Both the position numbers and the translations under genes were made by a program. A stretch of DNA of 64,000 nucleotides, from positions 648,501 through 712,500 of the forward strand of contig MCFH01000014.1 of NCBI GenBank assembly GCA_002104945.1. Reading direction: 5' to 3'. The notes under the pieces are model-generated. The model was not told the origin of the DNA. It saw only the letters and a list, made by a program, of their open reading frames with translations, and did no database searches. Positions within the stretch are counted from its first letter, which is position 1, and every line of letters begins with the position of its first letter. Of the stretch, positions 24,992 through 36,394 are shown one piece after another. Source of the stretch: Piromyces finnis. Taxonomy: Eukaryota > Neocallimastigomycota > Neocallimastigomycetes > Neocallimastigales > Neocallimastigaceae.

Positions 24992-25674
24992 TTTGTTGTA
25001 TTATCAAAAAAATAGAATATATATTATAAATATTTAAATAAATTGTTAATGATTATTTCTTTTATTGTCTTTTCTAGATAGTATTAATTTTTTATATTTT
25101 TTTTTTTTAATAAAAAAATTGATATTTTTCATTAAAACGAAAAATTAATAACAATAATAATAATAATATCCAATCAGTGCTAAGATTTTTAATTCATTTG
25201 TTTTTCTTTAGGTTAATGAATATTTTTTAATTAATTGAATACTTTACAATGAAAGTTTTTAAAAGTTTAAAACTTTTATATATATAGAAAAAAAAAAAAA
25301 AAAGGTAAAGAAAACCTTTTATTAAAATAAAAAAGATGGATTTCCATGTTCTAGTAATATATATATATAAATAATAAAGAAAAAAATACATACATACAAT
25401 TTATTTTTGTTATAATTTTTTTTTATTATAATTAATAAATATCATTTATAAATAGATATATTTATATTGTCTATACTATATTACAATGGTTTATCATTAA
25501 ATTTGAAATATTATAAAAAAAAATGATGAAAAGAACAAACTTAAATATAATAATATATTTTATATATAATATATATTATATATTTAATAATTAAATTAAA
25601 ATTATTTAGAAATATTTTTTATATACACCATAATGTATAAATATTTCTTTACTATTATTTTATATATGTGTGAA
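24992..25674. other. ADH1 upstream spacer
   Basis: Short AT-rich stretch between ADH1 and the nuclease-lectin gene, which are on the same strand. It holds the ADH1 promoter and the 3' end of the next gene. No elements were recognised. Confidence 0.5.
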
Positions 25675-26988
25675 TTATAATTTTTGGTAGATACAACCAA
25701 TTCTATCAATTTCATCTTTAGCAGAACCAATAAAACCAGTAATAGCGTATCCTTGTGGTGGATAAAAGTTCATTACATTTTTACTATTATAACGACCACC
25801 AGAAATTTCGGTACCAAAATTGGTAATTAATCTTAGGTAGGAAACACGATTTGAACTAGTTAAACTTTTTGTAGCTTTACAAACAGTCATTGAAGTAATG
25901 TATTCACCTTCTTTAAAGTAATATGTTTTTTCATTACCACCACGGCCACCAGTAAAAACGGAACCAGTACCTTCATAGGTAAACCCTACTCTATCAATTC
26001 TATCTCCTGAGGCAATGGTAACACTGATTGGTAATCTATTTTCATTAATTTTATCAAGGAAAGAAAAACCTTGACCACCACTACCTCCATAGGTATCTGT
26101 GGTTTGGAAGATGTTGATTAATTTATAATCAATTCTTGAAGTAATTGGATAATGATCAGAAAGTTGACGACCTTGACGATCAGTAAATTCAGTTAGTAAT
26201 AATTTAAAAGTAGCTGCATTAATTTCAATATTTTTTCCACTTCTAAACCAAATCTTATCTACCACTTCTCCCTTTTCACCAAGTTGATCAACCATAAGAG
26301 AATTACCTTTTGTAGGAGCAACTCCACCCATTATATTTTGAACCCAAGCATCCTTTAAATTGCATGGCTTTAAAAGGACTTCCTCAAGGTCATCACCCTC
26401 TCTAGTATACCTTGAATTTGTATCACCAAATACAATAACTGCCTTACCAGCAGATCTAGTCTTAATGTATTCAGCAAGTTGTGCCATATTTGAACGTCTT
26501 GCAGCAAGGGATCCTTCATCAATATCAGCATCCGTATGAAGATTATAAATATCTATGAAATAGCCTTGCTCTATTTCAATGGATGAATATAAAAATCCTT
26601 TTGGAATCATTTGATCTGCACCATTAGTAATAAATCCATGAGTATCCTTCCATGCAACTCTAGTCGTTACACATAATGGAAATCTTGAAAAAGTCATTAA
26701 ACCATCACCAATAGGAACATTACCAGAGAATTCTGTTCTATATGGGAATTGAATCTTTGATGTGAGTTCTTTATTATAGGCGAAATCTTCTTGAACATTA
26801 ACAATATCATAGTCATTTAATTTTGGGCTAATTTGATAAGTATATTCAGCTGGTGAACTACTAGAAAGTATAGCAGGTAAACCACCAACATTATAACTTA
26901 AAATATTGAAAGAGCCATTATAATATTCATTATTTCTTTTAACACTTTTACCATTAACACTACAATAGTAAGTAAAGACTTCTACCAT
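25675..26988 (-). CDS. EEP-superfamily phosphodiesterase with C-terminal jacalin-like lectin domain
   Basis: Single open frame; the first ATG gives 437 residues. Residues 27-288 form an endonuclease/exonuclease/phosphatase fold: ILSYNVGGLP (28-38), VQED with the metal Glu (65-68), IGDGLMTFSRFPL, IDIYNLHTDAD (145-155), IVFGDTNSRYTREGD (185-199) and the end motif LSDHYPI (276-282). Residues about 296-435 form a jacalin-type beta-prism, opening GGSGGQGFSFLD, with GDRIDRVGFTY, an EGEYITSMTV strand and IDRIGCIYQ. The domain pair suggests a carbohydrate- or membrane-targeted nuclease or sphingomyelinase-like phosphodiesterase; the substrate is not known. Odd: family members of this layout are usually secreted, yet no signal peptide precedes CSVNGKSVKRNN. 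A 42-bp tandem repeat begins 44 bases upstream of the ATG. A distant signal exon or loss of the signal are both possible. Confidence 0.85.
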   Translation of the reverse strand: MVEVFTYYCSVNGKSVKRNNEYYNGSFNILSYNVGGLPAILSSSSPAEYTYQISPKLNDYDIVNVQEDFAYNKELTSKIQFPYRTEFSGNVPIGDGLMTFSRFPLCVTTRVAWKDTHGFITNGADQMIPKGFLYSSIEIEQGYFIDIYNLHTDADIDEGSLAARRSNMAQLAEYIKTRSAGKAVIVFGDTNSRYTREGDDLEEVLLKPCNLKDAWVQNIMGGVAPTKGNSLMVDQLGEKGEVVDKIWFRSGKNIEINAATFKLLLTEFTDRQGRQLSDHYPITSRIDYKLINIFQTTDTYGGSGGQGFSFLDKINENRLPISVTIASGDRIDRVGFTYEGTGSVFTGGRGGNEKTYYFKEGEYITSMTVCKATKSLTSSNRVSYLRLITNFGTEISGGRYNSKNVMNFYPPQGYAITGFIGSAKDEIDRIGCIYQKL

Positions 26989-27032
26989 GAAATACAATGC
27001 AAGTTTTACTAATTATCAAAATATAATATATT

Positions 27033-27295
27033 TTTTTATAAATTTTAATATTATAGTATTATTTTCAATATTCATTTTTATAAATTTTAATATTATAGTA
27101 TTATTTTCAATATTCATTTTTATAAATTTTAATATTATAGTATTATTTTCAATATTCATTTTTATAAATTTTAATATTATAGTATTATTTTCAATATTCA
27201 TTTTTATAATTTTAATATTATAGTATTATTTTCAATATTCATTTTTATAATTTTAATATTATAGTATTATTTTCAATATTCATTTTTATAGTATA
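27033..27295. repeat. 42-bp tandem repeat, six copies
   Basis: Four copies of 42 bases (27033-27074, 27075-27116, 27117-27158, 27159-27200), two copies of 41 bases (27201-27241, 27242-27282) and a partial one. The first four are identical by eye. The unit contains ATTTTAATATTATAGTATTA. It abuts the 5' end of the nuclease-lectin gene. Confidence 0.95.
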
Positions 27296-29442
27296 ATAAA
27301 AAAAATTGATATTTAAATAAAAATTAAATTTCATTATAATCTAACTACTTACGAAATTTCATATTTTTTTTGCCAATTAATATATTTATAATTAATAAAT
27401 TTGTTAATTCCAATAGTTTATATTTAGTTTAATCTTTACAATTTATATATTTATATTATTTTTTTTTAAGTATTGTTTGTTTGTTTTTTTTTGTTGTCCT
27501 TTTCCTTTTGAAAAAGAAAAATTCTATTACAAATTTTATACTACAAAAGAAAAAAGGTGGAAAAAGAAAGAACTTTTAATATTTTTTTTGTTTGTTTCAA
27601 ATAAAATTTAATCTTTTTATTATTCTAAATATTGTTAGTCTTGTGTAACATTTTAATGAAACATATTTGATTTTAATTTTAATTAATATTAATTAAATTA
27701 ATTAATTTATTAAAAAATAATTAAAAATTGATTATAATAAAGTTTGAAATTTTCCATTAAAATAAAATAATACTTAATATTGTTTAAAGAAAAAAATTAT
27801 AATATTTCTTTCAATACATTATTTAAAATGGTAAGATCTTTTCTTTAATTATCAACCATTGTTACTATGATATTTTATCTTTATAATAAGTTACTCTTCC
27901 CTTTCACTTTTTTCTGTTAAAAAAAATTAAATTCATTGAAGTAAAAAAAAAAAAAATAAAAATAAATCCATTTAATTAAATTATAATTAATTTTTTGTGT
28001 ACCATGTAATTATTTAAATTCTAATATTAATTAAAGTTCTAAATTTTATTGGGCGGCATTTTTAATATTTTTAAAGTTTATGATTAATAAAATAAATTAC
28101 CGCATTTTTTTAATCAATACCATTTTTTAAAAATTTACCCAATAAAACCAACAGAAATCATTTATGATGAATGGAGAAACACCAATTAAAACTTTTAAAT
28201 AAAGAATTCTATACTCTTTATGTTTCACCTAAAAGAAAAATAATAATAAAAAAAAATGTAACTCCAGAAAACTTGGACAAGGAATATGGATAAAAATAGT
28301 CAAAAATAGCCATTATTACTATTTTCTAATTATTCCATTATTATTATCAATAGTAGTAATAGAAGTATTGATTGATAATGAAGATGAATAATAATTCATT
28401 GAATTATTATTATTATTATTAATACTTTTATAATAATACACAATACACGAGTAATAATTCAATGGTAAATCAATGAAACTAATACTAAAGTAATATTTTA
28501 TTTTTAGTTTTTAAAAAAAAAAAGTTTACCAACTGGGGCAATATTATTATTATTGATTATCATTTATCACTAGTTATATTACTATTAGTAGTAGTAGTAG
28601 TAGTAGTAGTAGTGTCATTCATTATTATTCTCTAGTTATATTATTATTATTAGTAGTAGTAGTAGTAGTGTCATTCATTATTATTTTCTAGTTATATTAT
28701 TATTAGTAGTAGTAGTAGTAGTAGTAGTGTCATTCATTATTATTTTCTAGTTATATTACTATTATTATTAGTAGTAGTAGTAGTAGTAGTAGTAATAGTA
28801 ATAGTATCCTTATGATTATCATTTATCACTATTTTCTAATTGTATTATTAAATTTTTTCAGTACTTTGTAATTTTATCGTCATTTTATTGCTAATTTAAA
28901 TATACCATTTGTGATATTCTTTAAATTATTATGATACAGACTTTTGTATATTTATTGTATCTGATTTTATTTGAAAGCGCTAATATAATGGCTAATCCCT
29001 AACATTAACTTTAAAAATTTATCTTTAAAATATTAACATTGACCTTTTTTTTTATACAAAAAAAGTAAAAAACTAAAAGAAATAATAAAAAACCAATACT
29101 TCTAAAAAAAAAAAAAAATAAAATATTTTTTATGTCTAATTTATATATCCCCATTTAAAAAAAAAAAAAAAAAGTAATTTAACATCTTTATTAAAAACTA
29201 TTTTTTATTAACGATATATTTATGTTAATTTATATTTATATATACATTTATACATTATTGATAGATATAAACATTTTATTATATTGATTATTGATTATTC
29301 AATAAATGCTTATATTTGGTATAATTATTAAGAGAGATAGAAATATCAAATTTTTTAAATATCTTTCTCTATAGTTTTTTTTTTTTTTTTTTTCTTATTT
29401 AAATATTCACTTATATTGGAATAGGAAATATATATTTTAAAT
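27296..29442. other. 2.1-kb spacer between nuclease-lectin gene and ADH2
   Basis: AT-rich with no coding frame. It contains a 10-bp inverted repeat (TTTTATTGGG at 28044-28053 with CCCAATAAAA at 28138-28147) around a small GC patch, and the TAG minisatellite listed separately. The nuclease-lectin promoter, if not displaced, lies at its left end. Confidence 0.6.
28563..28803. repeat. TAG-bearing minisatellite, four units of 56-62 bp
   Basis: Units begin with CTAGTTATATTA at about 28570, 28632, 28688 and 28747. Each has a TAG run of variable length followed by TGTCATTCATTATTATT. Unit length differences come from the TAG and ATT counts. Confidence 0.85.
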
Positions 29443-30606
29443 TTATTCGTAACAGTTCTTTAAGATTTCTAAGATTTCTTCGTGGGTAACCTTCTTGTAA
29501 CCACCACCTAAGATACATGAGTTAGCAATATCTGGTAACATTTCCTTAGTAGCTCCAAGTTCCTTAAGTGTGGTAATCATACCACATTCCTTAGCAAACT
29601 TTTCCATACAATCAATACCTTCAAGAGCAACTTGTTCATCGGTCTTACCAATGGCATCAACACCCCAAACTTCCTTAGCAAAACGAACAAACTTTGGAAG
29701 ACCGAACTTGTAGATGTAACGATAGTATGGCATAGAAATAGCACATAATCCCATACCGTGAGCACAGTTAGTGTAAGCACTAAGTTGGTGTTCAATCATA
29801 TGAACTTCCCAATCTTGGGTCTTTGATTTTCCGGCAATACCACATAATGCCATGGTAGAACACCACATAATATTACTTCTGGCTTCATAATCTAATGGGT
29901 TTTTAACAGCAATCTTAGTAGCATTAATGATACTTTTGTAAATACCTTCAATAAGGTAATCAGAAGTGTTATCATCATCACCAGAGAAGTATTGTTCCAT
30001 CAAGTGGGACATACAATCAAAGATACCACTAACCATTTGGTATTTAGAAAGAGTGTAAGTGTATTCTGGGTTTAAGATAGAGAAATCTGGGTTAAATAAA
30101 TCAGTAGCATTCTTAATCTTATTATCAGTATCGCTAATAACACTACCAGCATCCATTTCACTACCAGTACCAACCATAGTAAGAACAGTACCAAGTGGAA
30201 CAATCTTATTCTTATGTAATGGTTCATGATTAACCCAATAGCTCTTGAAAACATCATCACCATCGTAATAAGCGGCAACAGACATACCCTTGGCACAATC
30301 AATAACACTACCACCACCAACTGCTAAAACTAAATCAACATCATTATCTCTAATAGTTTTTGCACCTTCAAGCATTTTACTTAAAGCTGGATTTGGTAAA
30401 ACATCTTTACATTCAAAAACTTCCTTATCACATTTCTTTAAAATGGCAATAACCTTATCGTAGATACCATTCTTTTTGATGGAACCACCACCATAGGCAA
30501 GTAAAATTCTTTTTCCATATTTTTTTAATTCAGTTTCTAAATTATCTAAAGAATCCTTACCAAAGTAAATCTTGGTTGGATTATGGAAAGTAAAATCATA
30601 CTTCAT
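29443..30606 (-). CDS. Iron-containing alcohol dehydrogenase (BdhA/YqhD type), copy 2
   Basis: Single exon, 387 residues, collinear with copy 1 and the same family. The dinucleotide loop AVGGGSVIDCAKG and the metal ligands Asp197, His201, His269 and His283 (FDCMSHLMEQ, VHMIEHQLSA, NCAHGMG) are present. It is nearest to copy 1 in length and in the 160-180 region (NATDLFNPDFSILNP). It shares the C-terminal CILGGGYKxVTHEEILEILK with copies 3 and 4, a mosaic pattern that suggests gene conversion. Its 5' flank is shared with copy 3, so those two are probably regulated alike. Confidence 0.95.
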   Translation of the reverse strand: MKYDFTFHNPTKIYFGKDSLDNLETELKKYGKRILLAYGGGSIKKNGIYDKVIAILKKCDKEVFECKDVLPNPALSKMLEGAKTIRDNDVDLVLAVGGGSVIDCAKGMSVAAYYDGDDVFKSYWVNHEPLHKNKIVPLGTVLTMVGTGSEMDAGSVISDTDNKIKNATDLFNPDFSILNPEYTYTLSKYQMVSGIFDCMSHLMEQYFSGDDDNTSDYLIEGIYKSIINATKIAVKNPLDYEARSNIMWCSTMALCGIAGKSKTQDWEVHMIEHQLSAYTNCAHGMGLCAISMPYYRYIYKFGLPKFVRFAKEVWGVDAIGKTDEQVALEGIDCMEKFAKECGMITTLKELGATKEMLPDIANSCILGGGYKKVTHEEILEILKNCYE

Positions 30607-32081
30607 TTTGAATTTTTAAAAAATTAATAATTATTTAAAAAAGTAAATTTTGTTATTTAATTATAATAGTAAGAAAATTTATTTAATTTATATAAATTTT
30701 AATTACATTTTAATTACATTTTAATTACATTAATTTAAATTATACCACCCAATCAACATGATCCATTATTTTAATTTATTAATGGACTATTTTCCGCTAT
30801 GGATGAAACATAAAAGCATAATTTGTAATATTAGTAATATTAGTAATATTAGTATTCATTTGCCTTTTCCATTTTAATAGAAAAAAATATCAACTTCAAT
30901 TTAGCAGAGTTTAGCAGAGAACAAAGGGAAAATAAGTTTAATAGTCTAAATATTCTCAAAAAAAATGTTTGAAATAAAAAAAGAAAAAAAAAAAAAAAAG
31001 AGAAATTGTAGATTATTACTATTCCTTCATTAAATATTCATTTGAAAAAAAAAAAAAAGTAATTCCGCTTCCATAAAGAAAATAATAGAAAAAAAGAAAA
31101 AAAAAAAAAAGTTTATTTAGAGTCAATCGATAGAAAAAAAATTTTTTTAATGTCAATGAACTAACCACTCATTTTCCTTTAATTTATTAGAAAATAGGTA
31201 GTAGAATTCGATGTCAATATTATAATTATTATAAATAATAATCCATACAATATTATACATTATTATATACACTTTATACACATATAGTATATATATACAA
31301 TATATACAATATATAATAATAAAAAGATTAATAAACAAGTTATTACTCTATTTAATAGTAATCCCTTTTTTTTTTTTGATCTATGAGTATGATAAACTTT
31401 CTTTTATTATATTCATTTTATTTATTATGGTTATTATGGTTTTCTCTTTAATTTTTAAAAAAACTTTATAAAAGTGTTTTTTTTTTTTAATACTTTTAAT
31501 AAATAGTTTTACTTTGGTGTATTAAATAAAATATAAAATATTGTTTTAATTCCACTTAAATATCATAATTAGTAAAACTACTTGTTGATATATATATATA
31601 AATAATATAAAATGAATAATACAACATAAACATAAATGCTCAGTTATAAAAGGAATATTATAACTTCAATTAGTCGAAATTCTTTTTTTTGATGAATTCT
31701 TTAAACATACATTTTAGGCAACTCCAACTCTTTTTTTTCTTTTCTATGATTTACAATACTCTTTTTTTAGATGTTAATAATTTTTAGATATAACTGTCCA
31801 TACAATTCATTCTATTAATCTTTTTTTCTAATTTTATATTTATATAAATAAAAAAAAAAAAATGGATATCTCTCCGCAATACCTATATCTATATATTATG
31901 TATATTTTTAATTATAATTATTCCTTTAAAAAATAATTGTAATTATAATGTAGAATACTTTTATATTTGTATTCCATTCTACAAAAACTTTAAAATTTTT
32001 ATTCCATTTCATATATGTGTATTTATGCATACAGAATGTATCTATTATATTTAATTGTAAATACATTCCACAACAGTAAAA
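30607..32081. repeat. ADH2 5' flank, duplicated unit U copy 1
   Basis: This 1.47-kb flank recurs almost unchanged at 34110-35613 upstream of ADH3. Small indels separate the copies, including about 31 extra bases at about 34285 in the other copy. It carries a triplicated TTTTAATTACA, a triplicated TAATATTAG and A-runs. An identical 61-codon open frame on the minus strand (31153-31338 and 34695-34880) is explained by the duplication and has TTG, not ATG, at its head. It is not a supported gene. It should hold the ADH2 promoter. Confidence 0.9.
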
Positions 32082-32533
32082 GTATGAATGAAATAAAATA
32101 TTATTACACCACATAACCTGTAATAATCAATATACAGAATATTAGAAAACTCTATAAATATTTTAATTACTAACAAAACTTAATATTTTATTATTTGATG
32201 AATAAATTGTTATGACAAACTATTTATCTTTTCCAAAAAAAAACAATGGCCTTTTATTTAGTTCCATCAACCATACATTTTGAAATGATTATTAAATATT
32301 ATATATATCATTTTAGGTATATTTCCCAATTTATCCTTTTTTGCCTTTCTTTTTATATATAATTTATTAAAAATATTTTAATTCAAAATGACTATTTTTA
32401 CAAGAAAAAAAATATATACTTTTCGTTTCATTTTATTTTTCAACTCTATAAAAGTGTCATCATGTATTAATAAAATAAAATAATATACTATAAATAACCA
32501 AAACTATAAAATATTAAATTTTTATTACTTACC
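32082..32533. other. Copy-specific spacer block 1 inside the ADH duplication
   Basis: These 452 bases replace, at the same place, the unrelated 781 bases at 35614-36394. The flanks on both sides are near-identical between copies. No gene, terminal repeat or known element was recognised. Confidence 0.8.
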
Positions 32534-32936
32534 AAACTTTACACAATTAAAAGGCTTCTTTTCTATTACTTTTAAAATAACAATACCCTTAAAAATGAAC
32601 ATCTATATTTACACACAAAATTTTAATAACTTATTTTTTAAAACTATTTTTTTTTATTTTATTTTATTTATTTTATTTGCATTTTATGATTTTATGATAT
32701 ACGATTTTTAAATGTTATTTTACAGATATTATTTACGTTTATTCGTTTATTTACATATTTTATTGTAATTGTTGTTGTTTATTGAATGACTTTTCATAGT
32801 TTATTCTTTTTTTTTTAATTCCTTGTAAAATTTTTTAAAATTTTAAAAAGAATTTTATACTCAATATATAAAACCTTTAATATATATATTGAATATGTAT
32901 GTTTCATTTATCAAGATTATACATTATAATCTAAAT
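32534..32936. repeat. ADH3 3' flank, duplicated unit D copy 1
   Basis: Matches 36395-36797 with only a few differences by eye (for example a CATAGT/CATGGT change and T-run lengths). It holds the ADH 3' untranslated region. Confidence 0.9.
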
Positions 32937-34109
32937 TTATTCGTAACAGTTCTTTAAGATTTCTAAGATTTCTTCGTGGGTAACTTCCTTGTAACCACCA
33001 CCTAAGATACATGAGTTAGCAATATCTGGTAACATTTCCTTAGTAGCTCCAAGTTCCTTAAGAGTAGTAACCATACCACATTCCTTAGCAAACTTTTCCA
33101 TACAATCAATACCTTCAAGAGCAACTTGTTCATCAGTCTTACCAGTGGCATCAACCTTCCAGATTTCCTTAGCGAAACGGACAAACTTATGAAGACCGAA
33201 CTTGTAGATGTAACGGTAGTATGGCATAGAAATAGCACATAATCCCATACCGTGAGCACAGTCAGTGTAAGCACTAAGTTGGTGTTCAATCATGTGAACT
33301 TCCCAATCTTGAGTCTTAGAACAAGCAACTAATTGATTTAAGGCAACAGTAGCATCCCACATAATGTTACTTCTAGCTTCGTAGTTAGTTGGATCTTCAA
33401 TAGCAATCTTAACTGCACGAATAACATTCTTGTAAATACCTTCAATAAGGTAATCAGAAGTGTTGTCATCATCACCAGAGAAGTATTGTTCCATTAAGTG
33501 AGACATAATATCGAAAACACCACTAACCATTTGGTACTTTGGAACAGTGTATGTGAATTCTGGGTTTAAGATAGAGAACTTTGGATAAACAATTGGTGGG
33601 AAAACTCTACCATTCTTAATCTTGTTAACAGTATCACTAATAACACTTCCACCGTTCATTTCACTACCAGTACCAACCATGGTAAGAACGGAAGCAACTG
33701 GAACAAGCTTGTGATCACCTAATGGAGCACAGTCAACCCAGTAACGTTGGAAGACATCATCACCTTCGTAGTGAGAAGCAACAGAAATACCCTTGGCACA
33801 GTCAACAACACTACCACCACCAACAGCTAAAATTAAGTCAACATTGTTTTCTCTGACTAACTTGGCTCCTTCAAGCATCTTGCTTAAAGCTGGATTTGGT
33901 AAAATACCACTGCATTCAATGACATTCTTGTTGCATTTATTTAAAATGGCAATAACTTTATCGTAGATACCATTCCTCTTAATGGAACCACCACCGTAAG
34001 CAAGTAAAATGTTCTTACCGTAGTTGTTTAACTCGGCTTCTAAATTATTTAAAGAATCCTTACCAAAGTAAATCTTAGTAGCGTTTTGGAATGAAAAGTC
34101 GTACTTCAT
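32937..34109 (-). CDS. Iron-containing alcohol dehydrogenase (BdhA/YqhD type), copy 3
   Basis: Single exon, 390 residues. Three residues longer than copies 1 and 2, because GRVFPPIVYPKFSILNP replaces the NPDFSILNP loop. Metal ligands shift to Asp200, His204, His272 and His286, all present. The translation differs from copy 4 at one position only, residue 45 (Arg here, Lys there). Codon use has more C-ending codons than copies 1 and 2, hinting at higher expression. Its promoter is of the ADH2 type, because the duplication joint is at its start codon. Confidence 0.95.
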   Translation of the reverse strand: MKYDFSFQNATKIYFGKDSLNNLEAELNNYGKNILLAYGGGSIKRNGIYDKVIAILNKCNKNVIECSGILPNPALSKMLEGAKLVRENNVDLILAVGGGSVVDCAKGISVASHYEGDDVFQRYWVDCAPLGDHKLVPVASVLTMVGTGSEMNGGSVISDTVNKIKNGRVFPPIVYPKFSILNPEFTYTVPKYQMVSGVFDIMSHLMEQYFSGDDDNTSDYLIEGIYKNVIRAVKIAIEDPTNYEARSNIMWDATVALNQLVACSKTQDWEVHMIEHQLSAYTDCAHGMGLCAISMPYYRYIYKFGLHKFVRFAKEIWKVDATGKTDEQVALEGIDCMEKFAKECGMVTTLKELGATKEMLPDIANSCILGGGYKEVTHEEILEILKNCYE

Positions 34110-35613
34110 TTTGAATTTTTAAAATTAATAATTATTTAAAAAGTAGATTATTTAATTATCAATAAACAATTAATTAAAAAAAGAAAGAAAATTTATTAAT
34201 TTATATAAATTTTAATTACATTTTAATTACATTTTAATTACATTAATTTAAATTATACCACCCAATCAGCATGATCCATTATTTTCTACGTGTTTAATTA
34301 TTAATTCAACATTTTTAATTTATTAATGGACTATTTTCCGCTATGGATGAAACATAAAAGCATAATTTGTAATATTAGTAATATTAGTAATATTAGTATT
34401 CATTTGCCTTTTCCATTTTAATAGAAAAAAATATCAACTTCAATTTAGCAGAGTTTAGCAGAGAACAAAGGGAAAATAAGTTTAATAGTCTAAATATTCT
34501 CAAAAAAAATGTTTGAAATAAAAAAAGAAAAAAAAAAAAAAAAGAGAAATTGTAGATTATTACTATTCCTTCATTAAATATTCATTTGAAAAAAAAAAAA
34601 AAAGTAATTCCGCTTCCATAAAGAAAATAATAGAAAAAGAAAAAAAAAAAAAGTTTATTTAGAGTCAATCGATAGAAAAAAAATTTTTTTAATGTCAATG
34701 AACTAACCACTCATTTTCCTTTAATTTATTAGAAAATAGGTAGTAGAATTCGATGTCAATATTATAATTATTATAAATAATAATCCATACAATATTATAC
34801 ATTATTATATACACTTTATACACATATAGTATATATATACAATATATACAATATATAATAATAAAAAGATTAATAAACAAGTTATTACTCTATTTAATAG
34901 TAATCCCTTTTTTTTTGATCTATGAGTATGATAAACTTTCTTTTATTATATTCATTTTAATTATTATGGTTTTCTCTTTAATTTTTAAAAAACTTTATAA
35001 AAGTGTTTTTTTTTTTTTAATACTTTTAATAAATAGTTTTACTTTGGTGTATTAAATAAAATATAAAATATTGTTTTAATTCCACTTAAATATCATAATT
35101 AGTAAAACTACTTGTTGATATATATATATATAAATAATATAAAATGAATAATACAACATAAACATAAATGCTCAGTTATAAAAGGAATATTATAACTTCA
35201 ATTAGTCGAAATTCTTTTTTTTGATGAATTCTTTAAACATACATTTTAGGCAACTCCAACTCTTTTTTTTCTTTTCTATGATTTACAATACTCTTTTTTA
35301 GATGTTAATAATTTTTAGATATAACTGTCCATACAATTCATTCTATTAATCTTTTTTTCTAATTTTATATTTATATAAATAAAAAAAAAAAAAATGGATA
35401 TCTCTCCGCAATACCTATATCTATATATTATGTATATTTTTAATTATAATTATTCCTTTAAAAAATAATTGTAATAATAATGTAGAATACTTTTATATTT
35501 GTATTCCATTCTACAAAAACTTTAAAATTTTTATTCCATTTCATATATGTGTATTTATGCATACAGAATGTATCTATTATATTTAATTGTAAATACATTC
35601 CACAACAGTAAAA
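34110..35613. repeat. ADH3 5' flank, duplicated unit U copy 2
   Basis: Near-identical to 30607-32081. Immediately next to the ADH3 ATG it reads like ADH2's flank (TTTTGAATTTTT), not like ADH4's (TTTTGTATTAATT). Confidence 0.9.
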
Positions 35614-36394
35614 CTCTAACATATTTGTTTTTTTAAATTTTGATAGCGTGTAATTTTATTTCTTAATATTTTAATATACACACTATTTAAATAAAATAAA
35701 TATATAATGAAAATAAAATGAAATATAAATCAATAAAAGAAAGCTACATAGGGCAAAAGGACTTCTAATTCTTCCTGTTCCTCATTGATATAATATGCAA
35801 TACATAAAGGTTATGATTTTCTTAAAAGTTTTTTATCTAAATCATCCCAAAGATTCAACTTTTTTTTTTTTTGTGAATAATCAATAAGAAATTAATAATG
35901 AATATATCATCTATAAAAAATATATATATATATATTTATTGATCTCATCTAAAAAACTTACCGCTAGTTTACCTAACATTTTTTCCAAGAATAATATGAT
36001 ATTGTAAAAGTATTCTTAAACAAGAAAGAAAATTAAATAATTTTGTAATTATTTATTTAATTTTTGAATTTAAATTAAGTAATAATACATATTGATAATT
36101 AGTAAATTAATAAATAATAATAAAATATAAAGATATAAATACAAAGTAAATGTGTAATAAATAATATTTTTTTCCTTTATTGAAACATCATATCAAAGTA
36201 TTAATACAAAAGCTAACTAGAGAGGATATGAATAGTTCCTTAGACATGTTTATATATAATTGTATTTTATGTTTTATAATAAAAACTTTCTTAAAATCAA
36301 GAAATCTGGATAAGTATATTTAAATTTTCTTCTATAATAAATTTCTCTAATTAATATGTATAATATAAACATTAAAATTCCATAAAATTTTGTT
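35614..36394. other. Copy-specific spacer block 2 inside the ADH duplication
   Basis: 781 bases with no counterpart at the matching place in the other copy. The bases AAACT occur at its left joint and again at the right joint, which could be a target-site duplication or a microhomology joint. No open reading frame or terminal inverted repeat was recognised. Confidence 0.7.

Noticed and set aside
29577-30320. Minus-strand Leu/Val-rich frames within the ADH genes (also at 23962, 33002 and 36863)
   Set aside because: Shadow frames. They recur in each copy only because the genes are paralogous.
31153-31338. 61-residue protein repeated identically at 34695-34880
   Set aside because: Identity comes from the recent ADH duplication, not selection; it starts with a non-ATG codon and is Tyr/Ile-rich like chance sequence.
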